The notes under the pieces were generated by a model. It was not told the DNA's origin. It saw only the letters and a list, made by a program, of their open reading frames with translations, and made no database searches. This document shows, piece after piece, positions 17,840 to 26,367 of a stretch of DNA of 34,753 bases. Source of the stretch: an uncultured bacterium (GTDB taxonomy: Bacteria; CAIWAD01); the NCBI GenBank assembly GCA_903910645.1, contig CAIWAD010000031.1, forward strand, positions 1 through 34,753, in the 5' to 3' direction. Position numbers and translations under genes: made by a program. Positions within the stretch are counted from its first letter, which is position 1; each line of letters begins with the position of its first letter.

Positions 17840-18739
17840 GTGAGGCGGAGTCCCCGCCATCCTCGCTTCGGCCTGGTGCTGGGCGGCGGCGGAGTGCGCT
17901 GCCTGGCCCACATTGGCGTGGCGGAGGTGCTGGAAGAGGCGGGCCTGCGACCGGAGGCCATTGCCACTTCATCCACGGGAAGCCTGGTGGGCCTCCTGTT
18001 GGCGGCGGGCATTCCGCCCCGGCGCATCCGCGAGGCGCTCTACCGGCGGGACCAGCGCCTTGCCTGGCTGCGCCCTTCCTGGCGTGCGGGCGGCTTGTTC
18101 AGCCCCTTGGCCCTGCTGCGCCTGATGGATCGCTTCTCTCTTCCCGAGCGCCTGGAGGAGCTGGAGATTCCCTTGCATGTGGTGGTGACGGACTTGGTGG
18201 AGGGGCGTCAGCGCGTGCTGAGCACCGGCCCCTGCCGTGAGGCCGTGCTGGCTTCCGCCGCCCTGCCGGGGATTTATCCTCCCGTGCGAGTGGACGGCCA
18301 CCTGTGCGGTGATGGCGGGGTGGTGAACAATGTGCCCGCCGACCTGTGCCGCCAGTTGGTGGGGCCGGGGGGCGTGGTACTCACCAGCAGCCTGGAGATG
18401 AACGCCTCCATGCCCGCCGAATTGCTGCGCCATGTGCCCCAGGTGGTGTACCGCAGCATCTACCTGCCCCTGATCCAGCAACGCCTGCGCAACCAGGCCC
18501 TGCACAGCGACCTTGTACTGCAGCCTTTCTCCGACCAGCCCCTCTGTTTCAGCCGTTGGAGGGAGATTGTGCGCTTCTACTCCATCGGCGCCATGGCGGA
18601 TCTCCACGCGCGTGGACGCCACCACATGGGCCTCCGCTTGCCAGAGTTGCAAGCCCTGCTGGCCCGCGCCGATGCGCTGGCGGATGAGGAGCCCGGCGCC
18701 GGGCAGCGCCTGGAGCGTCGGCAGGAGGAGGACCTGTGA
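17840..18739 (+). CDS. Patatin-like phospholipase
   Basis: FGLVLGGGGVRCLAHIGVAEVLEEAG, ATSSTGSLVGLLLAAG (nucleophile region), DGGVVNNVPADLCRQL (Asp dyad). GTG 17840 preferred because the ORF-track start at 17768 lies upstream of the terminator. Confidence 0.85.
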   Translation: MRRSPRHPRFGLVLGGGGVRCLAHIGVAEVLEEAGLRPEAIATSSTGSLVGLLLAAGIPPRRIREALYRRDQRLAWLRPSWRAGGLFSPLALLRLMDRFSLPERLEELEIPLHVVVTDLVEGRQRVLSTGPCREAVLASAALPGIYPPVRVDGHLCGDGGVVNNVPADLCRQLVGPGGVVLTSSLEMNASMPAELLRHVPQVVYRSIYLPLIQQRLRNQALHSDLVLQPFSDQPLCFSRWREIVRFYSIGAMADLHARGRHHMGLRLPELQALLARADALADEEPGAGQRLERRQEEDL

Positions 18740-19080
18740 TGCGCCGTTTGCTCATCACCTTTTTCGGCCTGCTGGTGGTGCTGCAGGTCAGTCCGGGCAT
18801 CAGCAGCGACCGCTGGCCCACCACGGCGGTGGCCGCCTTGGTGCTGAGTCTGATCAACCTTAGCTTCAAACCACTGCTGTTGCTGGTTACCCTGCCGGTG
18901 AACCTGCTCAGCCTGGGTCTTTTCACCCTGGTGATCAATGGCTTTTGCCTGTACGCCACCGCCTGGCTGGTGGATGGCTTCCGCGTGGCAAGTTTCGGCA
19001 GCGCCGTGCTGGGGGCTTTCTTGCTCTCCGTGGTGACCCTGATTGTCCGCGCCCTTGTGGAAAAGGAAAACGATCGATGA
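18739..19080 (+). CDS. Phage-holin-family-4/YvlD-like small membrane protein
   Basis: INLSFKPLLLLVTLPVNLLSLGLFTLVINGFCLYATAWLVDGF typical of the YvlD/holin_4_2 family; AGGAGGAGG SD. Confidence 0.8.
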   Translation: MRRLLITFFGLLVVLQVSPGISSDRWPTTAVAALVLSLINLSFKPLLLLVTLPVNLLSLGLFTLVINGFCLYATAWLVDGFRVASFGSAVLGAFLLSVVTLIVRALVEKENDR

Positions 19081-21557
19081 GTCTGCGCGACGAGCTGCTT
19101 GAGTTGTCCGGCAACCTCTTGTGGTGCTGGACGCCCTGGTACCGGAACTTTTTGCGCGCCCTGGACGAGGGCGCCTTCGACAGCCACGAGAATCCCGTGC
19201 GTCTGGTGCGCGAGCTCTCCGGCACCCGATTGGCCGAGCTGGAGAAGAGCGCATCCTTCAAGAAAGAGCTGAAGGCCCTGAGTGCCCGCGTCGAGGAAAG
19301 CCTAGCCGCGGCCCGCGCCCGCTGTCCCCGCGAGCTTGTGGGTCGGCAGGTGGCCTACTTCTCCGCCGAGTTCGGCATTCACAACAGCCTGCCCATCTAC
19401 TCGGGCGGTCTGGGCGTGCTCAGTGGCGACCACATCAAGAGCGCCCACGATCTGGGCCTGCCCTTCACAGGCGTGGGCCTGATGTACCGCCAGGGCTACT
19501 TCGGCCAGCGCATCGACCAGCAGGGCAAGCAGCACGCGGACATGGAACTGATGAACCTGGAGCACCTGCCCGTGCGCCAGGTGCTGGCGGAAGACGGTGC
19601 GCCCCTGCGCCTGAGTGTGGAGTTGCCCGGCCGGGACCTTTTGCTCGGCGCCTGGGAGGTGCGGGTGGGCAATGCCCGCCTCTTCCTGTTGGACAGCGAT
19701 GTGGAGGGCAATCCCAGCGTGGATCGCGCCCTGACCTGGCAGCTCTACGGCGGGGATCGTGACACGCGCATGGCCCAGGAGATCATCCTGGGCATTGGCG
19801 GCGTGCGCCTGCTGCGCGCCTTGGGGCTGGACCCCGATGTGTGGCACATGAACGAGGGACACAGCGCCTTCCTGGCAGTGGAGCGCATGCGCGAGCTGCT
19901 GGCGGATGGCCTGGACTTCGATACCGCGGTGGAGGCGGTGGCTTCGTCCACGGTCTTCACCACCCACACGCCGGTGCCCGCCGGCAACGAGGCCTTCCTG
20001 CTGCCGCGACTGCACCGCTACTTCCACGAGTTCTGCCAGCATGCGGGCATCGACTTCCACCGTCTGCTGGAGCTGGGCACGGAAACGGACCACACGGGCT
20101 ACAAGATTTTCAGCCTGACCGCGCTGGCCGTGCGTTTGTCCCGCTTCGCCAATGGCGTCAGTATGTTGCACGGCGAAGTGAGCCGCCGCATGTGGTACCA
20201 CTTGTGGCACCAGGTTCCCATTGACGAAACACCCATTGGCCATGTGACCAATGGCATCCACACCGCCAGCTGGGTGGCGCCGGAGTTCCGCGAGCTCTAC
20301 GAGCAGGTCCTGGGCCAGGACTGGGAGCAGTTGCTCACCAAGCCCGAGGCCTGGGAGCCCCTGCGCGCTCTTCCCGATGGAGAAATCTGGAAGCGCCACC
20401 TGCTCCTGAAAGCCCGCCTGACGGAGGAGATGCGGCGCAATCTGCGCCAGCGCCTGTCGGGGCCGGACATGCCGCTGGAGCGCATCCTGCGGCAGATGGA
20501 TCCCAACTCCCTCTATGTGTGCTTCGCCCGTCGCTTCGCCACCTACAAGCGCGCCGCCCTCATCTTCGACGACCTGGACCGCCTGGAGTGCCTGCTGCAC
20601 CATCCCGCCCATCCGGTGACCCTCATCTTCGCCGGCAAGGCCCATCCCGCGGACCACCCGGGACAGGCCCTGATCCGCCGCGTGCACGAGATCAGCCTGA
20701 TGGAGCGCTTCCATGGACGCGTCATCCTGCTGGAGGGCTACAGCCTGAATCTGGCACGTTTCCTGGTGCAGGGCGCCGATGTGTGGTTGAACAATCCCCG
20801 CCGACCGCTGGAGGCGTCCGGCACCAGCGGCCAGAAGGTCTGCCCCAATGGCGGCCTGAACTTCTCCATCCTGGATGGCTGGTGGGTGGAGGGTTTCAAT
20901 GGCGCCAACGGCTGGAGCATTGGTGGCGAAACGGATTACGGCGACGAGAAAATCCAGGACTACTACGACGTGCGCAGCCTGTACCGCACGCTGGAGGAGC
21001 AGCTGGTGTCCCTGTTCTACGAACGGGACAACCAGGGCATCCCCCAGGGCTGGGTGGCGCGCATGAAGGACAGCCTGGTGAGTTGCACGGCGCAGTTCAG
21101 CACCAGCCGCATGGTGATGGACTATGTGCGCCAGAGCTACATCCCCGCCGCCGAGAAGCGCCAGCGGGCCCGCCAGGACAACTGGCAAGCCGTGCGCGAT
21201 TTTGTGCAGTACAAGCGCAGCCTGTTGAAGCGCTGGTACCACATGACGGACACCTCCCTGCAAGTGATCCGGGAGAACGAGTGCGTGGACATCCGCGCCG
21301 GCCTCTACCTGGGGCTGCTGCGCCCGGAAGAGGTGAAAGTGGAGCTCTTCATGCGCGTGAACGGCCGCATCCGCACCGCCGAGCTGCAGCTGGAAGGCCC
21401 CGGTGATGAGGACGGCACCTGGGCCTACCGCCTTTACTTCTGCGATGCGGAGATCCGCAAGGCCGAGCTGAAGCTGCGCGTGCTGCCCCGCCATCCCTGG
21501 CTGGACGGGGACATGTCCATGGGCATGTGCTGCTGGTTCCATGAAAAGATCGAGTAG
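19077..21557 (+). CDS. glgP: Alpha-glucan (glycogen/maltodextrin) phosphorylase
   Basis: VAYFSAEFGIHNSLPIYSGGLGVLSGDHIKSAHDLGLP, HMNEGHSAFLAVE, FARRFATYKRAALI, NNPRRPLEASGTSGQKVCPNGGLNFSILDGWWVEGFNG; ATGA overlap with upstream gene. Confidence 0.93.
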   Translation: MSLRDELLELSGNLLWCWTPWYRNFLRALDEGAFDSHENPVRLVRELSGTRLAELEKSASFKKELKALSARVEESLAAARARCPRELVGRQVAYFSAEFGIHNSLPIYSGGLGVLSGDHIKSAHDLGLPFTGVGLMYRQGYFGQRIDQQGKQHADMELMNLEHLPVRQVLAEDGAPLRLSVELPGRDLLLGAWEVRVGNARLFLLDSDVEGNPSVDRALTWQLYGGDRDTRMAQEIILGIGGVRLLRALGLDPDVWHMNEGHSAFLAVERMRELLADGLDFDTAVEAVASSTVFTTHTPVPAGNEAFLLPRLHRYFHEFCQHAGIDFHRLLELGTETDHTGYKIFSLTALAVRLSRFANGVSMLHGEVSRRMWYHLWHQVPIDETPIGHVTNGIHTASWVAPEFRELYEQVLGQDWEQLLTKPEAWEPLRALPDGEIWKRHLLLKARLTEEMRRNLRQRLSGPDMPLERILRQMDPNSLYVCFARRFATYKRAALIFDDLDRLECLLHHPAHPVTLIFAGKAHPADHPGQALIRRVHEISLMERFHGRVILLEGYSLNLARFLVQGADVWLNNPRRPLEASGTSGQKVCPNGGLNFSILDGWWVEGFNGANGWSIGGETDYGDEKIQDYYDVRSLYRTLEEQLVSLFYERDNQGIPQGWVARMKDSLVSCTAQFSTSRMVMDYVRQSYIPAAEKRQRARQDNWQAVRDFVQYKRSLLKRWYHMTDTSLQVIRENECVDIRAGLYLGLLRPEEVKVELFMRVNGRIRTAELQLEGPGDEDGTWAYRLYFCDAEIRKAELKLRVLPRHPWLDGDMSMGMCCWFHEKIE

Positions 21558-21565
21558 GAGCCCCC

Positions 21566-22909
21566 ATGACCACGCCCCTGAGTGAGAGTGCGATGCAGGC
21601 CCACGAGGCTTGCGCCGCGGATCTTCTGGCCTTCCTGGACGCTTCCCCCACGCCCTGGCATGCCGTGGAGGAGATGAAGCGCCGTCTGGCCGCCGCTGGC
21701 TTTGCCCTGTTGCGCGAGGAGGATGCCTGGCAGCTGCGACCCGGCGGTGCCTACATGGTGGAGCGCGGCGGAGGCGCCCTGGCGGCCTTTGTGGCGGGGC
21801 AGGGCAGCCTGGCGGAGGAGGGCTTCCGCCTGATGGGCGCCCACACGGATTCGCCCGGCCTGCGTGTGAAGCCCAAGGGTGAACACGCCAAGGGCGGCAT
21901 GTTGCGTCTGGGCGTGGAGATTTACGGCGGACCCATTCTGGCCACCTGGACAGACCGGGAATTGGGGCTGGCGGGGCGGGTCAGCGTGAAGGACCCTGCG
22001 GCTCCCGGTGGCGTGTCCCAGCGGCTGGTGCGTGTGGATCGCGCCCTGCTGCGCCTGGCCAACGCCGCCATCCACTTGAACCGCGAAGTGAACAACAAGG
22101 GCCTGGTGCTGGACAAGCAGGAGGAGCTTCCCCTGCTGCTGGCCGTGGAGGAGAGCCTGCCCGACGGCGGCCTGCTGCGCGGCCTTCTGGCCCAGGCGGC
22201 GGATGTGGATCCAGCCTGCATCCTGGCTTTCGACATGTGCGCCGTGGACCTGCAGCCCGCCGCCAAGTGGGGGGCATCGGAGGAGTTCATCGCCAGCGGC
22301 CGCCTGGACAACCTGGCCATGTGTCACGCGGGCCTGCTGGCCGTGCTGGCCGCGGCGCGGGAGGCGGAAGAGCTGCGCGGCGTGGCCCTTTCCCTTTTCT
22401 TCGACCACGAGGAGGTGGGCAGCCAAAGCACCACCGGCGCCGACGGCAGCTTCCTTCCCGATGTGCTGGAACGCATCCACGAGGCACTGGGTGGAGGGCG
22501 CGAGGCCTTCCTGCGCGCTTGTGCGCGCAGCTTCCTGGTAAGCGCGGACATGGCCCACGCCCTGCATCCCAACTATCAGCGTCTCTACGAGCCCCAGCAC
22601 CAGGTCTTCCTGAACCAGGGACCGGTGATCAAGCTGAACAGCAATTTGCGCTACACCACCGATGGCCCGGGCGCGGCGCGTTTCATGCGCATTTGCGCCG
22701 ACGCCGGCGTGCCCGTGCAGCGCTATGTGCATCGCACGGATCTGCCCTGCGGCAGCACCATTGGGCCCATGGCCTCCGCCCGCATGGGCATTGCGGCGGT
22801 GGATGTGGGCAACCCCATGCTCTCCATGCACAGTGTGCGCGAAAGCGCCGGAGCCCTTGACCCGCTGTGGATGGCCCAGGCCCTGGGGCATTTCCTGCGA
22901 CGCGGTTAG
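21566..22909 (+). CDS. M18 family aminopeptidase
   Basis: SPTPWHAVEEMKRRL, GAHTDSPGLRVKP, FDHEEVGSQSTTGADGSFLPDVLERI, MGIAAVDVGNPMLSMHSVRE. Confidence 0.92.
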   Translation: MTTPLSESAMQAHEACAADLLAFLDASPTPWHAVEEMKRRLAAAGFALLREEDAWQLRPGGAYMVERGGGALAAFVAGQGSLAEEGFRLMGAHTDSPGLRVKPKGEHAKGGMLRLGVEIYGGPILATWTDRELGLAGRVSVKDPAAPGGVSQRLVRVDRALLRLANAAIHLNREVNNKGLVLDKQEELPLLLAVEESLPDGGLLRGLLAQAADVDPACILAFDMCAVDLQPAAKWGASEEFIASGRLDNLAMCHAGLLAVLAAAREAEELRGVALSLFFDHEEVGSQSTTGADGSFLPDVLERIHEALGGGREAFLRACARSFLVSADMAHALHPNYQRLYEPQHQVFLNQGPVIKLNSNLRYTTDGPGAARFMRICADAGVPVQRYVHRTDLPCGSTIGPMASARMGIAAVDVGNPMLSMHSVRESAGALDPLWMAQALGHFLRRG

Positions 22910-22911
22910 GC

Positions 22912-24993
22912 ATGGCCCATTTGCGCCTGCACGGGGACTTGCAGCTGGTGCTGGCTCCGCCCCACCAGTTGCGTGAAAGCCCGGGACGCTGCCTGCCCAT
23001 GGGGGCCAGCACGCCCGGAGGCTGCGACTGCGGACATCAACGCGGGGTGGTGAACTTCGCCTTGCCCAGCGCCAGCGCCCGTCAGGTGAGCCTGCTTCTG
23101 CTGGATCCCGCCAGCGGACGCTGGGTGGCCGAACTCTTGCTGGAGGGCGAGAAGCACCGCACCGGCCATGTGTGGCACATTGAGGTGGAAGGCCTGGCCT
23201 GGCCCCTGCGCTACGCCTGGCTGGTGGATGGCCAGGAGCTGGCCGATCCCTGGTCCTGCGCCCTGAAGCGACATCAGGATGGCGGCCGCGTGGCCTTCCA
23301 TGCCCTCTTCCCTTTGCCCGATCCCCACTGGCGCCACGAGCGCCCCGCCCGCCGACCCTTGCAGGATCTGGTGATCTACGAGCTGCATGTGAAAGGCTAC
23401 ACGGCCCACGCTTCCAGCGGCGTGGACCACCCCGGCACTTATGCGGGCCTGGTCGAGCGACTGCCCTACCTAAGCGAATTGGGCATCACGGCGGTGGAGC
23501 TGATGCCCGTGCACGCCTTCGACCCCCATGCCAGCGTGTTCATCAATCCCCGCACCGGCAAGGGATTGAACAACTACTGGGGCTACGATCCCGTGGGCCT
23601 GCTGGCTCCCGCCGCCCATTATGCCGTGGGGGGCGATCCCTTGCAGGCGGTGGCGGAATTCCGCGCCATGGTGGATGCCTGTCACGGCGCCGGCCTGGAA
23701 GTGATCCTGGATGTGGTGCTGAACCACACAGGTGAAGGCAGCCGCCGCGGCCCCGTGCTGAACTTCCGTGGCATGGACGATGCCGTGTGGTACATGCAGG
23801 ACGCCCAGGGCAGCTACCTGGATTTCACCGGCTGCGGCAACACCTTCAACTGCAACCACCCCGTGGTGCGGGACTACATCTTGACCTGCCTGCGCAGCTG
23901 GGTGACGGATTTCGGCGTGGATGGCTTCCGTTTCGATCTGGCTGCTGTCATGGGGCGGGATCCGGATGGCCATGTGCTGGTGAGCGCCCCCGTGCTGGAA
24001 CAGATCACGCTGGATCCCGTGTTGGCGGGCACGCGCCTCATTGCCGAAGCCTGGGACGCCGCCGGCCTTTACCAGGTGGGGTCCTTCGATGAGGGACTGC
24101 GTGGCGCCCGCACCGCCCGACCCGGCGGAGGCTGGGCCCAGTGGAACGGGCGCTATCGCGACGACTTGCGCCGCCTGCTGCGTGGGGATCCCGGTCTGAG
24201 CGGCGCCGCCGCCAGCCGCATCTGCGGCTCCAGCGACCTCTTCCAATGGAATGGACGCGGCCCGGCCCACAGCCTGAATTTCATCACCTGCCACGACGGC
24301 TTCACCCTGGCGGACCTGGTCTCCTTCAACGGCAAGCATAACGAGGAGAACGGCGAAGAGAACCGCGACGGCCTGAACGACAATCTTAGCTGGAACTGCG
24401 GCGCCGAGGGTTCCACCACGGACACGGCGGTGCTGGAGCTGCGCGCCCGCCAGCAGCGCAACGCCCTGGCCCTGCTGTTTCTCTCCCAGGGCACGCCCAT
24501 GCTGCTCATGGGGGATGAAATGGGCCGCAGCCAGGGCGGCAACAACAACGCCTGGTGCCAGGACAATGAAACCAGCTGGCTGGATTGGACGCTGCTGGAG
24601 TCCCATGCCTCGCTGCACGCCTTCGTGAAGGGCCTGATTGCCCTGCGCGCCGCCCACGCTTCCCTGCGCCGGGACCGTTTCCTTACGGACGAGGACATCC
24701 AGTGGCACGGGGAGGTGCCCCACGAGCCGGATTTCGGGCCTCACGCGCGCAGCCTGGCCTGGCGCCTGAAAGGGCTGGATGGGGCGCCCGATCTTTTTGT
24801 GGCCCTGAACACCAGCAGTGACGACCGTCTGTTCCAATTGCCCCAGGCCAAGGCCCCCTGCCTGTGGCACCGGGTGCTGGACACCTTTCAGAACCGCCCG
24901 CCCTGCCTGAAACCGGGTCCAGCCGAATGCGCCGGGGCCATGCTGCAGGTGGAGGCCCACAGCGTGGTGGTGCTGATGGAGGCCGTGGTGTGA
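22912..24993 (+). CDS. glgX: Glycogen debranching enzyme / isoamylase (GlgX-type)
   Basis: VIYELHVKGYTAHASSGV, NYWGYDPVG, VILDVVLNHTGEGS, DGFRFDLAAVMGRD, LIAEAWDAAGLYQVG, FITCHDGFTLADLVSFNGKHNEENGEENRDG. Confidence 0.93.
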   Translation: MAHLRLHGDLQLVLAPPHQLRESPGRCLPMGASTPGGCDCGHQRGVVNFALPSASARQVSLLLLDPASGRWVAELLLEGEKHRTGHVWHIEVEGLAWPLRYAWLVDGQELADPWSCALKRHQDGGRVAFHALFPLPDPHWRHERPARRPLQDLVIYELHVKGYTAHASSGVDHPGTYAGLVERLPYLSELGITAVELMPVHAFDPHASVFINPRTGKGLNNYWGYDPVGLLAPAAHYAVGGDPLQAVAEFRAMVDACHGAGLEVILDVVLNHTGEGSRRGPVLNFRGMDDAVWYMQDAQGSYLDFTGCGNTFNCNHPVVRDYILTCLRSWVTDFGVDGFRFDLAAVMGRDPDGHVLVSAPVLEQITLDPVLAGTRLIAEAWDAAGLYQVGSFDEGLRGARTARPGGGWAQWNGRYRDDLRRLLRGDPGLSGAAASRICGSSDLFQWNGRGPAHSLNFITCHDGFTLADLVSFNGKHNEENGEENRDGLNDNLSWNCGAEGSTTDTAVLELRARQQRNALALLFLSQGTPMLLMGDEMGRSQGGNNNAWCQDNETSWLDWTLLESHASLHAFVKGLIALRAAHASLRRDRFLTDEDIQWHGEVPHEPDFGPHARSLAWRLKGLDGAPDLFVALNTSSDDRLFQLPQAKAPCLWHRVLDTFQNRPPCLKPGPAECAGAMLQVEAHSVVVLMEAVV

Positions 24994-25011
24994 CGCCATT
25001 CCTGACCAACG

Positions 25012-25047
25012 AAAAGGCGGCCTCCCCAGGGGAAGGCCGCCTTTTTC
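25012..25047. terminator. Bidirectional intrinsic terminator between convergent glgX and ahpC genes
   Basis: AAAAGGCGGCC...GGCCGCCTTTTT. Confidence 0.88.
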
Positions 25048-25063
25048 ATGAGTGAAGCGGGGT

Positions 25064-25708
25064 CTAGAGCTTTTCGGCGTGCTTGGCCAGGTACTCGGCC
25101 ACACCTTCCGTGCTGCCCTTCATGCCCTCGTCACCCTGCTGCCAGCCAGCGGGGCACACTTCGCCGTGCTTCTGGTTGAATGCCAGGGCGTCCACCGTGC
25201 GCAGCATCTCGTCGATGTTGCGGCCCAGGGGCAGATCATTGATCACCGCATGACGCACCACACCCTCCTCGTCGATGAGGAAAGAGCCGCGCAGGGCCAC
25301 GCCGCCGCCCACGGTGGTGTCTTCCTCATACTCGGCGGTGATCACCGTGGCGGGCTCGGCGCCCACCAGCACATCGTAGTCGCGGGCAATGCTCTTGGTA
25401 AGGTCGGCGATGATGGGGTACTTCACCTGACCAATGCCGCCATTGGCCACGGGCGTGTTCTTCCAGGCCAGGTGGCTGAAGTGACTGTCCACGGAGCAGC
25501 CAAGCACCTGCACGCCGCGCTTCTCGAACTCGGCGAGGCGATGGTCGAAGGCCAGAAGCTCCGTGGGGCACACGAAGGTGAAGTCCAGCGGGTAGAAGAA
25601 GAGGACGACCTTCTTGCCCTTGTAGTCGGCCAGGCTGATTTCCTTCATGGTGTTGTCGGGCATCACGGCCGTGGCCTTGAAATCGGGAGCGGGCTTGGTA
25701 ACCAGCAT
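25064..25708 (-). CDS. ahpC: 2-Cys peroxiredoxin (AhpC/Prx1 type)
   Basis: [25 protein letters not shown], resolving Cys region [25 protein letters not shown] before ATG. Confidence 0.92.
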   Translation of the reverse strand: MLVTKPAPDFKATAVMPDNTMKEISLADYKGKKVVLFFYPLDFTFVCPTELLAFDHRLAEFEKRGVQVLGCSVDSHFSHLAWKNTPVANGGIGQVKYPIIADLTKSIARDYDVLVGAEPATVITAEYEEDTTVGGGVALRGSFLIDEEGVVRHAVINDLPLGRNIDEMLRTVDALAFNQKHGEVCPAGWQQGDEGMKGSTEGVAEYLAKHAEKL

Positions 25709-25730
25709 GATGAACTCCTTGCGTTTAGTG

Positions 25731-26111
25731 TTAAGTGCTTGTGTTGAGACAGCGGGAACAGGTTCCCCGCACATGGATGTCCACGATGTCGGCGCTGTGG
25801 CCCAGGTGGCGGGCCTTTTCCCGCACCTTGTCCTCCAGCTCCAGGGGCAAATCCACCAGAGCGCCGCATCGGCTGCAGTGCAGATGGTGGTGGGCCTGGC
25901 GATTCCAGTCGTAATGCAGGGGACCTTCCGCCTGCACGGCCACGATTTCGCCCTGCTCCACCAGCTGGTGGAGGTTGCGGTACACGGTGCCCAGGCTTAC
26001 CCCGGGCATGTGGTCCCGCACGGCGTCGTGCACATCCTGGGCGGTGGGATGGTTCAGGGCGCGGCTGCGCACCAGATCCAGGATGAGGTCCCGTTGCCGA
26101 CTGTGTCGCAT
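25731..26111 (-). CDS. perR: Fur family transcriptional regulator (PerR-like)
   Basis: [67 protein letters not shown], CxxC RGTCSRC; start MRHSRQ with SD GGAAGGA. Confidence 0.88.
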   Translation of the reverse strand: MRHSRQRDLILDLVRSRALNHPTAQDVHDAVRDHMPGVSLGTVYRNLHQLVEQGEIVAVQAEGPLHYDWNRQAHHHLHCSRCGALVDLPLELEDKVREKARHLGHSADIVDIHVRGTCSRCLNTST

Positions 26112-26121
26112 TGTTCCTTCC

Positions 26122-26143
26122 AATAATAAGAACGATTACTATT
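26122..26143. promoter_or_regulatory. Candidate Fur/PerR operator
   Basis: AATAATAA-GAACGA-TTACTATT, 8-nt arms with one mismatch, AT-rich island just upstream of perR SD. Confidence 0.5.
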
Positions 26144-26255
26144 TATATTTTGGTTCAAGCTGAATCAAGACCCATTTCTGCCGCGGCAAAGGTTTTTCTT
26201 CTGACAGGTCACGGGGGAAGGTTGGATTGCCTCTTGCATGGCATGCTCTGTAGCC

Positions 26256-26283
26256 TTGTGCCGCAAGGAGATCGTCCTATATT
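26256..26283 (+). promoter_or_regulatory. Candidate promoter for the uncharacterised gene (TTGTGC - 16 nt - TATATT)
   Basis: Box spacing and position ~85 nt upstream of preferred GTG start. Confidence 0.3.
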
Positions 26284-26367
26284 TGAACCGTTCGCCCGCC
26301 AGCGCCTGTGGTCAGGCAGGCCTTGTCCCATCCCACGCGGCGAGCCCTCATTGGAAAGGCAAGTTCC

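Noticed and set aside
19302-21542. 746-aa ORF antisense to alpha-glucan phosphorylase
   Set aside because: Mirror ORF of a GC-rich, strongly codon-biased gene; translation is His/Gln/Ala/Val-rich with no motifs.
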